IMG/VR virus record: IMGVR_UViG_3300035180_000153
Span: 1 to 54,354 of that record
Length of the DNA: 54,354 bases
Strand: one strand, 5' to 3'
From: a virus
In this document: positions 1 to 7,514 of the stretch, piece by piece
Position numbering within the stretch: position 1 is the stretch's first letter
Layout: each line of letters begins with the position of its first letter
Translations under genes and position numbers: made by a program
The notes under the pieces: model-generated
What the model was told of the DNA's origin: nothing
Databases searched by the model: none
What the model saw: only the letters and a program-made list of their open reading frames with translations

Positions 1-127
1 GTGCTCCCAGGTGTAACCAGAAGCCAAGCCCAAAGAAAAGAAGCCCAAAGCAAATAGCAGTGCAGTAGCGATGGTTGAGAATGGATTCAAGGCTATTCTC
101 CTACTCCAATATGTAACCGGAAACAAA
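1..127. repeat. Terminal direct repeat, left copy (circular assembly overlap)
   Basis: Bases 1-127 are identical to the last 127 bases of the window. An exact overlap of 127 bases is the size of a common assembler k-mer, so this most likely marks a circular contig rather than a physical terminal repeat. Genes continue across the junction: the Rz gene read from the right end would run on into the endolysin region at the left. The true genome length would be 54,227 bp. Confidence 0.9.
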
Positions 128-193
128 GCCAAAAACAAAAAGCAGCTCGGCGGAGATGATTGGTAACGGGTTCAAAGCTGTTTTATCTCCTAC
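5..193 (-). repeat. Diverged tandem duplication at the endolysin-Rz boundary
   Basis: Two adjacent units, 105-193 (89 bp) and 5-104 (100 bp), align along their whole length on the minus strand. Each starts with GTAGGAGA, passes a TTG codon followed by Asn-Pro, and ends with a Gly-Tyr-encoding block and a GGA. The downstream unit holds the Rz ribosome-binding site, TTG start and membrane anchor. The upstream unit is fused in frame to the endolysin C-terminus. The encoded peptides share the pattern LNP-x-x-x-I-x-x-x-LLF-x-x-GF and a terminal SGY. The length difference is a 12-base in-frame gap near the middle. Confidence 0.75.
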
Positions 194-676
194 ACACATT
201 TTATATTCTGCCTGTCGGCGCTTGGTAAGCCCTGGCAATTCACGCCCACCAGCACTGTTCCATTTCAGCAATTCCTTGCACGCACCAGCATAGTCTGGCG
301 GTGTCTGCTTGAGCTTCTTCACTAGCGAGGAATGACAAGCATTTCCCACGCCGACGTTATAAGCCCACGAAACATAAGCATCCCATTCGCCCTTGCTAAG
401 AGGAACATCGCCGATGCAACCAGCCAGCACTTTAGCGTGAGCGTCTGCATCGAGCTGGAGTGTTATCACCGCACGTACAGGATCGGTTTTATCCCCGCGT
501 TTGACAGGCCCGGATGTTGTCTGGGTAGCGCCAAACCCTATTGTCTGAACTCCAACACCATCGTCGTATGCATCGCCACGGTATCCTTCATACGCAGCAA
601 GTGACGCAATGACGGCAGCCGTTGCGCCGACGGCCTTCCATGTCGATGCAGGAATGCGCGGTTGCTCAGGCATCAT
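101..676 (-). CDS. SAR endolysin (GH24 lysozyme) with extra C-terminal hydrophobic tail
   Basis: This muramidase cleaves the glycan strands of peptidoglycan at the end of infection. The GH24 (T4/P21 lysozyme) triad E-8-D-5-T is intact as E30, D39 and T45. Residues 14-29 are weakly hydrophobic and rich in Ala and Gly, directly before the catalytic Glu, as in signal-anchor-release endolysins that are exported by the Sec system and activated when the membrane is depolarised. The start overlaps the upstream holin gene. Lysozymes of this family normally end near residue 165. Here residues 167-191 add a second hydrophobic segment that resembles the N-terminal anchor of Rz and comes from a tandem duplication. 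Whether this tail inserts into the membrane is unknown. Confidence 0.92.
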   Translation of the reverse strand: MMPEQPRIPASTWKAVGATAAVIASLAAYEGYRGDAYDDGVGVQTIGFGATQTTSGPVKRGDKTDPVRAVITLQLDADAHAKVLAGCIGDVPLSKGEWDAYVSWAYNVGVGNACHSSLVKKLKQTPPDYAGACKELLKWNSAGGRELPGLTKRRQAEYKMCVGDKTALNPLPIISAELLFVFGFVSGYILE

Positions 677-887
677 CGTCGCCTAGCGTCTTGGGTTGAC
701 GTACAAGGCGAGAAATCACTACTGCAATGGAAAGCACCACTGTCAAAAATGCGAATAAGCGTGCGTCAATCATACCCATGAATACAGGCATAGCAATGAA
801 CATCCCATTAAGCGCCGCCGTCAACAGGGCGAAGCGCACACTCCAGGCGTGTATTAGAAGATTTTTCCAGTCTGCATATAGTTTCAT
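666..887 (-). CDS. Holin (small two-helix membrane protein)
   Basis: This 73-residue protein has two predicted membrane segments (about 18-38 and 43-61), charged ends and a polar C-terminus ending in Asp-Asp-Asp-Ala. It sits directly before the SAR endolysin and overlaps it by 11 bases, and its start overlaps the upstream gene in an ATGA. The sequence resembles a small phage holin family that I believe is now catalogued as a DUF. With a SAR endolysin, a holin of the pinholin type would be enough, since only membrane depolarisation is needed. The holin role is inferred from size, topology and position. Confidence 0.75.
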   Translation of the reverse strand: MKLYADWKNLLIHAWSVRFALLTAALNGMFIAMPVFMGMIDARLFAFLTVVLSIAVVISRLVRQPKTLGDDDA

Positions 888-1279
888 CGTTCTTTCTCCT
901 TTACATCATGTACTTTAACCCATGCGCTTATATCACTAACATCTTTCTTGATTGTGACGATCTCGTTGAATGCAAAACTTATCAGCACAATTGCAATGGC
1001 CTGTACGGCCCCAAGCACACGGGCCGCAACTCGCCACATTCCCTTTCCCTGGTTCAGCAGCAATTGCTCTCGCTCGGTGTAGGCTTCATAAGCAGTCAAG
1101 TGGTTGTCGAGTTTTTCCGCTACTTCGTTGATGATCTGAGTGTTGGCGATCAGTGATTCGTTGATCTGCTGGAGTACGATCAGAAACGCCCGATCTTTAG
1201 GATCGTTTGCCTGCTCGATAAGAACAAGAATCTTATCTTGTGACACGTCAGTGGCCCTTCTATTATGTAATTCTGTCAT
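884..1279 (-). CDS. Lysis-module membrane protein with coiled-coil domain and one TM helix
   Basis: This 131-residue protein begins with a polar helical region (about residues 10-75, rich in Glu, Gln, Asn and Leu and likely coiled coil). One strong membrane helix follows (about 82-105), then a charged C-terminus. It overlaps its neighbours on both sides by 4 bases (ATGA), so translation is probably coupled to the holin. The topology is that of accessory lysis proteins such as antiholins or XhlA-like proteins, but I recognise no specific family. It could modulate holin timing. An unrelated membrane role is possible. Confidence 0.6.
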   Translation of the reverse strand: MTELHNRRATDVSQDKILVLIEQANDPKDRAFLIVLQQINESLIANTQIINEVAEKLDNHLTAYEAYTEREQLLLNQGKGMWRVAARVLGAVQAIAIVLISFAFNEIVTIKKDVSDISAWVKVHDVKEKER

Positions 1280-1536
1280 TGCCGATACTCAGGAGGTAGT
1301 TGTGTACCACGTAACTCTGACTCAAAGCTCAATTTACAGTGATCGCGCTCAAACGGGCTAAACAGCACATCAACCAATGGCCGCAACAGCTTTCCAGATG
1401 GCCTTCCCTCACGCTCCATGCGGTATAACGCCGCACTAATAGTTTCATCAGGCATACCCTCACCAAACGTTAGAGTAACCCATATTAGCTGATCGACAGC
1501 GATGAGTAGATTAAGAAGTCGTTGCTTAATAACCAT
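1276..1536 (-). CDS. Conserved small phage protein of the lysis region
   Basis: This 86-residue protein has a hydrophobic N-terminal stretch (residues 5-24) and then a conserved-looking block: DETISAA, a basic segment, LRPLVD and DHC. Small proteins with this pattern are common beside lysis genes of proteobacterial phages and carry inconsistent database names, so I give no function. The N-terminal segment could be membrane associated. It is coupled to the next gene by ATGA. Its own ribosome-binding site is weak, so translation may depend on the upstream gene. Confidence 0.6.
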   Translation of the reverse strand: MVIKQRLLNLLIAVDQLIWVTLTFGEGMPDETISAALYRMEREGRPSGKLLRPLVDVLFSPFERDHCKLSFESELRGTQLPPEYRQ

Positions 1537-1542
1537 GTTTAC

Positions 1543-1896
1543 TTACGCAAGAATCTCGGCTGAACGACCAGTAGCAAGCAGTCCTGCAGATTCCAATGCC
1601 TGCAATCCGGCGATTGTTGATGGATCATCGAGGTTTATTTCCTCTGCGAGTTTGAACTTGTCTAGCCAGACTTCAACCTGCACATTCGATTTGGCTGCCG
1701 TATAAATTGCAGCAAGTTCAGAATCTGTAAAGCGGTTCATATATGCAAGTTTTGTCAGTATGCGAACGCTCGGAATAGTCACGATGGATTCCTCGACCAG
1801 CCTATAAAATGGATAGTGCTCTGCACAAAAATCTTCACTAGCCTCAATTGTATTGACTACATTACCGTTTACCGCATCAAGAATTTCGTATCGCAT
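1543..1896 (-). CDS. Tail-fibre-associated small protein, unknown role
   Basis: This 117-residue soluble protein starts one base after the glycine-rich fibre gene ends. Its N-terminal half is strand-like. The C-terminal half (from about residue 55) is helical and contains a FTDSELAAIYTAA segment followed by an acidic amphipathic helix; similar segments occur in many small phage proteins next to tail fibres. It could be a fibre chaperone or a small structural protein. Nothing in the sequence decides this. Confidence 0.55.
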   Translation of the reverse strand: MRYEILDAVNGNVVNTIEASEDFCAEHYPFYRLVEESIVTIPSVRILTKLAYMNRFTDSELAAIYTAAKSNVQVEVWLDKFKLAEEINLDDPSTIAGLQALESAGLLATGRSAEILA

Positions 1897-1897
1897 T

Positions 1898-2851
1898 TTA
1901 ATACTCCAGAATCACTATGCCATTGCCGCCAGCACCGGAGGTTGCTGTGTAGGAATTACTAGTATTGAAGCAGCCTCCACCGCCAGCCCCTACACCGCCT
2001 TTGCCAGCGGTGCCGGCAGCGGATGCGGTGGAACCACAAGCTCCTCCGCCAGCACCAAATCCGCCAGCTCCTCCTGAGGCTGTTCCGGAGCCGCCTCCGC
2101 CACCATCACTTCCAGCTGATCCAGTGCCTGATCCGGCACCACCGGAGCCGAATATAGGGATTGCGGCAAAAGCTACTGATGTAGGATAACCTGTTGCACC
2201 AAGTATATTCAGCCCACCAGTAGCACCACTATTTGGCCCGCCAGCACCGGAGCCACCACCACTCGAAGCAGATATTGAAGCTGCTAATGGGGATGCGCCA
2301 CCGCTCACATATCCACTGGTTCCAACACTTCCACTGGCAAAAGCACCAAAACCAACATTTATTGCGCCGCCGCCTGTTGCACCAGTACCGGATACAGTAA
2401 CTGCACCGCTGCCACCGCCTGTCAGGTTTATGTCGCCACCAGAAGCAGTACCGCCGGACGCACCTGAAACCGCACCAGCAGCTTGTAGCCCGCCTCCGCC
2501 CCCATTGGCTGTCAAAGTCGTAGAACCAATAACAACTGTTGTATTTCCGCCTGCATTGCCGTTAGCAGCACCACCAGCTACTGGAGCAGCAGCCGCACCG
2601 CCAGCCCCAATTGTACAAACAATAGATGTCCCCGCAGCGATATACATTTCCTTGATGCACGTTCCGCCTGCCGCACCACCAGAAGCGTTATTAGGACTGG
2701 CCGCAGACTTTGCCGCACCGCTCCCACCTGCGCCGATTGCTGTAATACGATACATTCCAGAAAATTGTGCGGTAATAGTCTGGCTACCCCGTACATACAT
2801 AACAGACCGACGACCGAGACTGGTGTTAAGAAATTGCTTCAGATCACTCAT
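1898..2851 (-). CDS. Glycine-rich tail fibre / adhesin protein
   Basis: This 317-residue protein has a short N-terminal region followed by about 280 residues dominated by Gly, Ala and Ser, with many GGG and GGAG clusters, ending in a strand-like NGIVILEY. Glycine-rich tips of this kind occur in phage fibre adhesins, where sheets of polyglycine helices carry variable host-binding loops (as in T4-like gp38). The ATG overlaps the stop of the upstream fibre gene. The coding GC is high because of the glycine codons. It is probably the receptor-binding tip of the fibre set. Confidence 0.75.
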   Translation of the reverse strand: MSDLKQFLNTSLGRRSVMYVRGSQTITAQFSGMYRITAIGAGGSGAAKSAASPNNASGGAAGGTCIKEMYIAAGTSIVCTIGAGGAAAAPVAGGAANGNAGGNTTVVIGSTTLTANGGGGGLQAAGAVSGASGGTASGGDINLTGGGSGAVTVSGTGATGGGAINVGFGAFASGSVGTSGYVSGGASPLAASISASSGGGSGAGGPNSGATGGLNILGATGYPTSVAFAAIPIFGSGGAGSGTGSAGSDGGGGGSGTASGGAGGFGAGGGACGSTASAAGTAGKGGVGAGGGGCFNTSNSYTATSGAGGNGIVILEY

Positions 2852-3216
2852 TAATAGATTCTCCAGGTAGTTCCGCTGTAGACAAGGCCAACACTGACAT
2901 TGTTTGTGGATAGCGTCATGTCTTCTGAAAGGCCCATGATGGTGCTGCCGTTTCGACCGATTGTCAGGTTGTTGGTTTGAAAAGCGCCACCACCGTCAGA
3001 AAACTCAACATAATTCCCAGCCGAAGGAGAGGATGGGAGAGTGACCGTAAATGCGCCGCTGGACGTGTTTGCTGCAATTCTGTCGCCGGATACGGCTGTG
3101 TAGTTAGCCGTCTTAATCTTCCAATCGTTGGAGATGTACGAGCCTGGGATCGTGTCCCCGGCAGACAGTTCTTGTACCGTCCCGGCATAATTAGCCAGTG
3201 GTTTTTTTGTCGCCAT
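2851..3216 (-). CDS. Tail fibre segment protein
   Basis: This 121-residue beta-rich protein resembles the repeated fibre module found in many phages: an NYTAVSGDR-type opening, AFTVTLPSSPSAG, then a strand with DGGG and a C-terminal WRIY. In larger fibres this module follows a trimeric shaft. Here it is a separate gene, followed without a gap by the glycine-rich tip gene, so the fibre seems to be built from several short polypeptides. Its role is inferred from similarity to that module and from its neighbours. Confidence 0.7.
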   Translation of the reverse strand: MATKKPLANYAGTVQELSAGDTIPGSYISNDWKIKTANYTAVSGDRIAANTSSGAFTVTLPSSPSAGNYVEFSDGGGAFQTNNLTIGRNGSTIMGLSEDMTLSTNNVSVGLVYSGTTWRIY

Positions 3217-3219
3217 GAC

Positions 3220-3735
3220 TTAGGCCAAAACGAGCACGTCTCCGGGATTGAATGATAGTGTAGTCGCATTGATCGCAACCCCCACGGGCTGCACTACGTT
3301 GCCTGAACCTGACGGTGCTGTTGCGGAAACTCCACCCGCTGTCGTTGCCAAGAAATACTTTGCCCCCGGAGTAAGTCCAGACATCTGCGTGTTGGACTGC
3401 GATGTGCGGTACACTGTGGCGTTTCCAGGTGCGGTAACGGCGGCCAGCACAAAACCCATGGCCTCTTTTCCTGCGGTTGTAGCATCGGCTTTTCTGGCGT
3501 TTGCGGCACCCGAGTTCGACCATATATTAACCAAATCTCCCGCTGCCAGGTTCTCGGATGCTGGAATTACATCAGCTTCTACGCCAGAACCAACCGGCAT
3601 CATGCTGGTGTCGAGTCTGCCCGACGAGTCAAGCGCGGGGATTTTTCCAGCATCGGCTGCGCCCGCCGATGTTTGATTCGCTGCGACTTCTTGCCATACG
3701 CCAGCGTTGTATTTGATGTATTTGTTTCCAGCCAT
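3220..3735 (-). CDS. Tail fibre shaft / adaptor protein
   Basis: This 171-residue protein has an N-terminal segment with the KIPALDSSGRLD motif, which in many phage fibres marks the region before a shaft domain. A beta-rich domain of about 100 residues with alternating Gly, Ala and Thr follows. It has a good ribosome-binding site (GGAGAAAC) and lies 3 bases before the next fibre gene. It is one of four consecutive short fibre genes. I see no enzymatic motif. Confidence 0.65.
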   Translation of the reverse strand: MAGNKYIKYNAGVWQEVAANQTSAGAADAGKIPALDSSGRLDTSMMPVGSGVEADVIPASENLAAGDLVNIWSNSGAANARKADATTAGKEAMGFVLAAVTAPGNATVYRTSQSNTQMSGLTPGAKYFLATTAGGVSATAPSGSGNVVQPVGVAINATTLSFNPGDVLVLA

Positions 3736-3745
3736 GATGTTTCTC

Positions 3746-4234
3746 CTAGTTCAAAATTATCGGTTCGCGTAAATTGATGAATATCTTTGTAGCAGTGATC
3801 GGGAATGCGACTATCAGGCTGAATCCAGTTACCGGCGCAACCTGCGTCAGCATCCCTGACAACGATAGCCAGATAGGCGTATCGAGCACCCACGACCAAG
3901 ACGGCTCTGTCATTTCACCGCCAGTCTGGATCGTCGCAGTATCTCCCATAGAGGCCGCCCCGGTTGTCATGCCAAGCACCTTGTTTGCGTGGCTGAGCAC
4001 CGTGTTATCGGCGTAGATGGCTTTCCCAGTGTCATCCAGCACCACCATGCGGTGTCCGCCGAGCGCTTCACCTGCTTGGTATTGCAGCGCAATCCCGCCT
4101 GTTGGGCCTGGAGACCCAGGCGGCCCTGGCGGCCCTTGTTCCCCTACGAATATAACCTGCCTGTCAACCAGCTCAACTACCGATACCTGTTTCTCATCAA
4201 TCACTACAGGGTGTACTTCAATAACCTCGATCAC
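3746..4234 (-). CDS. Tail fibre protein with short collagen-like segment
   Basis: Residues 1-28 are strand-rich. Residues about 32-45 contain collagen triplets (GPPGPPGSPGPTGG), which trimerise phage fibres. A beta domain of about 115 residues follows. The collagen run is very short (four to five triplets), so it probably works as a trimer clamp, not as a shaft. The start overlaps the end of the upstream gene by 4 bases (ATGA). It lies between the FCCH-like protein and the other fibre genes and probably links fibre to tail. Confidence 0.7.
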   Translation of the reverse strand: MIEVIEVHPVVIDEKQVSVVELVDRQVIFVGEQGPPGPPGSPGPTGGIALQYQAGEALGGHRMVVLDDTGKAIYADNTVLSHANKVLGMTTGAASMGDTATIQTGGEMTEPSWSWVLDTPIWLSLSGMLTQVAPVTGFSLIVAFPITATKIFINLREPIILN

Positions 4235-4848
4235 GTTGTAATCTCTCCAAGCACTACAACATCTTCAATCGGGTTTCCGCTATCCGCCATGATCTTGCTT
4301 ACATAGCCGGAAGCAGTCGTTACTAACTCGATGTCGCTGACGCCCTTTCGCCATGTAATCGCTGCGGTATCTACTGCCGATATTGTCTCGGTGATGGTAT
4401 GGTTCACGTTGTCGATTGTCAGCCCACCGTTTTCCGTCGTCAGACTGAGCAACACCGTTCCGCCTTCTTTGTCCTTGATGCTGCGACGTGCAGTGCATCC
4501 CGACATGTCGATTGGCGTGAAGTATTGCAGATAGCCGCCCGATGTGTATGCGCCGAAGTCAGATGCGTTAACGTCATTGATCGTTATCGTATTCGCATCC
4601 ACTACCGTAACCTTACGATACGCATTCAACTTCGGCTCGCCCTTTGAGTCCAGTTCAGCGTTTATCTCACGCATGCCCTTGACGGAAACGACTGCGACAA
4701 ATTGCCCTGTTACAAGCCCATGTCCAAGTGCTGTAATTCTTACGGGCGCGGAATTAGTGATAGCCGTGATTGGGATGTAGATATACGGCTTTGCGGTTGG
4801 CCTAAGCACTCGGCTGTATGTTTCTCCCCTGATTATCGTGATTGTCAT
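4231..4848 (-). CDS. Structural protein with FCCH-like beta domain
   Basis: I chose the internal ATG at 4848 because AGGTGA lies just upstream; an earlier ATG at 4866 overlaps the previous stop and is less likely. Residues about 25-100 have the pattern ITNSAPVRITALGHGL, then INA, then a DANTITINDVNASDFGAYTSGG-like strand. Phage virion proteins with this pattern are often labelled after the FCCH domain of ubiquitin-activating enzymes, but the likeness is structural only. The rest is beta-rich. It is probably a tail or baseplate protein. Confidence 0.6.
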   Translation of the reverse strand: MTITIIRGETYSRVLRPTAKPYIYIPITAITNSAPVRITALGHGLVTGQFVAVVSVKGMREINAELDSKGEPKLNAYRKVTVVDANTITINDVNASDFGAYTSGGYLQYFTPIDMSGCTARRSIKDKEGGTVLLSLTTENGGLTIDNVNHTITETISAVDTAAITWRKGVSDIELVTTASGYVSKIMADSGNPIEDVVVLGEITT

Positions 4849-4856
4849 GTCTTCAC

Positions 4857-5522
4857 CTAAAACCATACGGCACGATTCCCGCGCCGTGTCCGTGTACGGT
4901 TCGCGCGTTCTTGGTGCGCATTGATAGGCTGTCCGAATTCTTGAATGAATAGCGCCGCCTGTGTGCGGCTCTTGTTCGGATCGTATGTGTCCACATCCTG
5001 TTTGAGATAAGCCAGTTCAAGGGCATGATGAATCAGTTTTACGTGATAACGGCCTTCTATCTCCGGCTCGTCTCCATCGTCAACCAACTCCGCCATCGGC
5101 ATTCTGTACACGCCGAAATTCATGCTCCCATTGGCGTCAGGCGTATGAATAAGCTGGATGTACCCTGATTTTGCATCGACGGAAAAGAATTCAGGGAATA
5201 GCTGCGTTGAATTCCAGTAATCTCCATATATATGCTGTGCATCCTGAATCGAGATCATTTCCAAGTGTTTATCATCCAGCGTTACCGTATCTTCCCGAAT
5301 GCGTAGAATTGATGGGTGAAGCTTGTAAAGTGCTTCTCCGGCAGCCACGTCTATATGGCATACTTCCGGCGTTTCATTATCGGCAATGAGGTATGCACGG
5401 CGCACGGCTTCGAAATAGGCTAGGTTGATGTAGCCGTTCACCTCATCGTCACCCCACAGGTATTTCTTCTTGGTGTCATCGGAGCGAAGGCGGAATAACT
5501 GGCGAAGATCGTATAGATTCAT
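4857..5522 (-). CDS. Head-to-tail adaptor / connector protein
   Basis: This 221-residue, mainly helical protein resembles podovirus adaptor proteins that sit below the portal. The N-terminal part has a SDDTKKKYLWGDDEV-like segment. A later helix reads LIHHALELAYLKQDVDTYD and is followed by a lysine- and alanine-rich helix, a pattern recurring in adaptor proteins of this phage type. Its position after capsid and decoration genes and before tail genes agrees. The assignment is from pattern and order only. Confidence 0.6.
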   Translation of the reverse strand: MNLYDLRQLFRLRSDDTKKKYLWGDDEVNGYINLAYFEAVRRAYLIADNETPEVCHIDVAAGEALYKLHPSILRIREDTVTLDDKHLEMISIQDAQHIYGDYWNSTQLFPEFFSVDAKSGYIQLIHTPDANGSMNFGVYRMPMAELVDDGDEPEIEGRYHVKLIHHALELAYLKQDVDTYDPNKSRTQAALFIQEFGQPINAHQERANRTRTRRGNRAVWF

Positions 5523-5525
5523 AGA

Positions 5526-5798
5526 CTATTCAGCAGGTTGCGTGTTTTCTTCTGGCGATTGCGTGTTTTCTTCTTGAATCTGTTCTTCTGTAGCGGACTT
5601 CCTGCCCCGCTTTTGCTTTACATCGGAAACAACCTCATAAGCTTCTTCGATAGAAATGAGACGTAGAACATGATCGTCGTTATCTACCAGGCAAACCTGC
5701 TCGCCTTTGTCATTGTCATTGAATTCGTAAATGGCATCTCCAATTGAGACGGTAAATCCGCCATGACGGTTGCGCAGTTTGCTTCGAATCAGTGGCAT
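5526..5798 (-). CDS. Small acidic-tailed virion-module protein, unknown
   Basis: This 90-residue protein has a beta-like N-terminal domain (residues 1-55) and then a charged, low-complexity tail with KRGRKSATEEQ and a duplicated SPEENTQ/PAE segment. It has a strong Shine-Dalgarno (GGAGG) and is the first gene after an intrinsic terminator. Small proteins at this position are often head-completion or connector factors. I cannot name its family. Confidence 0.55.
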   Translation of the reverse strand: MPLIRSKLRNRHGGFTVSIGDAIYEFNDNDKGEQVCLVDNDDHVLRLISIEEAYEVVSDVKQKRGRKSATEEQIQEENTQSPEENTQPAE

Positions 5799-5813
5799 GT
5801 TTCCTCCTGTGAC

Positions 5814-5840
5814 AGAAAAAACCCCGCCGGAGCGGGGTGG
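5814..5840 (-). terminator. Intrinsic terminator after the decoration gene
   Basis: Read on the minus strand, CCCCGC-TCCG-GCGGGG forms a perfect 6-bp stem with a 4-base loop, followed by six T. It lies 5-30 bases downstream of the decoration gene stop and just before the next start. It would end capsid/decoration transcripts unless RNA polymerase is antiterminated. Confidence 0.85.
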
Positions 5841-5844
5841 ATTG

Positions 5845-6300
5845 TTATGCGCCGTAGGTAGAAGGGCGGTACAGCATAGTCAGGCCGATCGTTCCAGATG
5901 TAGCTCCGGTTGCGGGGCCAGTTGCAACCTTGATGGCAACCATGCGATCACTGTCTGATGGTGCTATGCGGAATGCAGATATGGCAGTCGGGCGCGACAC
6001 GCCACCGGCTTGGGCAACGTTAGAAGCTGAAAATACTTCATGGCCGACATTGCCGTTAGTGTCAATCAAACCTACATCAAGAGTAATCGTAGGAACTCCG
6101 CCAGAGTCAAGATCGTCAGAATCAAGAACGAAATCGACTGGCACGAAACCGGAAGGCAGCGGCATCATTTGCACGATGTCGCCTGCAGACAATGCCGCGG
6201 CCAGCGCGTAAGTGGCACGGACAGAAAGAACCTCCGCTCCATCTGCGTTTGTCGGAATGGGGCGGAAGTTTTGCGCGGAAGCGCTATACAGAGTAGTCAT
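5845..6300 (-). CDS. Head decoration / capsid-associated protein
   Basis: This 151-residue beta-rich protein lies directly downstream of the major capsid gene, the standard place for a head-stabilising protein. It starts MTTLYSASAQNF, contains an Asp-rich central loop (SDDLDSGG) and ends YRPSTYGA. It is flanked by a hairpin upstream and a strong terminator downstream, so capsid and decoration genes could form a separately dosed unit inside the late operon. The function is inferred from position, size and composition. Confidence 0.65.
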   Translation of the reverse strand: MTTLYSASAQNFRPIPTNADGAEVLSVRATYALAAALSAGDIVQMMPLPSGFVPVDFVLDSDDLDSGGVPTITLDVGLIDTNGNVGHEVFSASNVAQAGGVSRPTAISAFRIAPSDSDRMVAIKVATGPATGATSGTIGLTMLYRPSTYGA

Positions 6301-6321
6301 AATGCTTGTTCCTCAAGGAAT

Positions 6322-6341
6322 GGCCCCAAGTTCATGGGGCC
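6322..6341 (-). promoter_or_regulatory. Hairpin between capsid and decoration genes
   Basis: GGCCCC and GGGGCC form a perfect 6-bp stem around an 8-base loop. No T-run follows, so it is not a simple terminator. It may stabilise the 3' end of the capsid transcript, act as a processing site, or space the two ribosome-binding sites. Confidence 0.5.
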
Positions 6342-6347
6342 GTTGGA

Positions 6348-7457
6348 TTACGCGGTAGGATCAGTGGCGGCGGTATCGACAGCGATAATTCCGAAGTCTT
6401 TGCCATTGAATTGTGTCTTTTTGACGCCGAAGATAGAGCTTGTGGAAATCACAATCTCGTTGCCCTGATCGCGGGTTTCCTCATACCAGTCGAAGCGCAG
6501 ATTGGTGCCTGGCGAACCGAAAGCGATCACGCCTGCTTGGGAACCCATGAACAGCGCACGCGCGGCGGACACGTTGGAACCTGCTCCATAGTCGTTGAAG
6601 CGGATACCCGCCTTATGACTGTGCAGGATAACGTTGTTGTACATACCAAGGCCGCCCTTGAAGATGGGATTGTTCTTCCCTTCGCTCAGTGTCAACGCCT
6701 TCTGGATGTCAAGCCATTGTCCTGCGCTGGTGTTGGTGCGCAAGTCGTACTCCTGCCACGGATTCATCACCATGACATAGTGCTCTTCGCCGTCGATCAT
6801 AACAGGCTGAATCTGCGGCGTTTCCTGTGTACCACCGCCCATCATGGAAGCCCGCGCAACACACTTGTCGATAACTGCCAAGCTCATCTTGTCAGTGCTA
6901 GTCATGCTGGCCTTGCTGACAGCTGCGCCGCCATACATGATATGTTGAGTATCAGGTGCTTGCAGCGGGTTGTTGGCGAATCCGGTATATGTGGTAGGGA
7001 ACACAAACTCAGTGTTCACGCCACGCGCACCGGCCAAATACATGAAGAACAACTCATCGAACACGCGGCTCCACCATTCGGACTGACGCTTTTTGGCAAC
7101 CGCGCGCAAGTCGTGAATCGTGCGCTTACGTGTCATGCGGCCACCTGTGTTCACGCCGCCGCGCATCTGATCGATGTAGAGCGTATCGGTGTAGAACTTG
7201 AGCGCTTCCTCATTATTGGTGAGAATTTGATCGCCCTCGATCGGCTGCATCTTCAACTGCATAGACAAGTCAAAATTAACCTTGTCACCAGCGTCAGACT
7301 GCAAGTCTGTCAATGCCTGTATAGGCGTCATGGCATCAGGGCCGATACCAATGAACTTCTTGTTGAAATAACTGGTACGTCCAATATCAACGGCCAGCAT
7401 AGACGAATAGCGGCGTACCGCCTTTGGATCATTCAATCCTACGACTGTCTTAGACAT
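6348..7457 (-). CDS. Major capsid protein (N4 gp56-like family)
   Basis: This 369-residue protein forms the icosahedral shell. Typical family segments are visible: an N-terminal VKRWS-like start (here VRRYSSML), GDKVNFDLSMQL, TRKRTIHDLR, and a C-terminal half with MVMNPWQEYDLR and FDWYEETRDQGN. I chose the ATG at 7457 because AAGGAAG lies at the right distance; an upstream ATG at 7481 falls inside the leader hairpin. It follows scaffold and precedes decoration, the usual order. The gene has a terminator and a structured leader upstream, suggesting separate control of the most abundant virion protein. Confidence 0.92.
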   Translation of the reverse strand: MSKTVVGLNDPKAVRRYSSMLAVDIGRTSYFNKKFIGIGPDAMTPIQALTDLQSDAGDKVNFDLSMQLKMQPIEGDQILTNNEEALKFYTDTLYIDQMRGGVNTGGRMTRKRTIHDLRAVAKKRQSEWWSRVFDELFFMYLAGARGVNTEFVFPTTYTGFANNPLQAPDTQHIMYGGAAVSKASMTSTDKMSLAVIDKCVARASMMGGGTQETPQIQPVMIDGEEHYVMVMNPWQEYDLRTNTSAGQWLDIQKALTLSEGKNNPIFKGGLGMYNNVILHSHKAGIRFNDYGAGSNVSAARALFMGSQAGVIAFGSPGTNLRFDWYEETRDQGNEIVISTSSIFGVKKTQFNGKDFGIIAVDTAATDPTA

Positions 7458-7482
7458 ATCGTGCTTCCTTCGGGAAAGCACT
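7458..7482 (-). promoter_or_regulatory. Capsid mRNA leader hairpin covering the Shine-Dalgarno
   Basis: On the minus strand GTGCTTTCC and GGAAGCAC pair around a CGAA tetraloop, leaving one bulged base. The 3' arm contains the capsid Shine-Dalgarno GGAAG, and AAGGA spans the loop-stem junction. The hairpin would hide the ribosome-binding site and offers an A-N-GGA element of the kind CsrA-family proteins bind. Confidence 0.6.
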
Positions 7483-7514
7483 CTTGCGCGGATAACAGCC
7501 GCTCTTGCAGCCGA

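Noticed and set aside
1-127. Physical direct terminal repeat of the virion DNA
   Set aside because: The exact 127-base length matches an assembler k-mer, and nothing else in the sequence supports fixed ends.
1965-2870. Proline-rich plus-strand ORFs opposite the glycine-rich fibre gene
   Set aside because: Glycine codons read backwards give proline and alanine; these are mirror images of the fibre gene.
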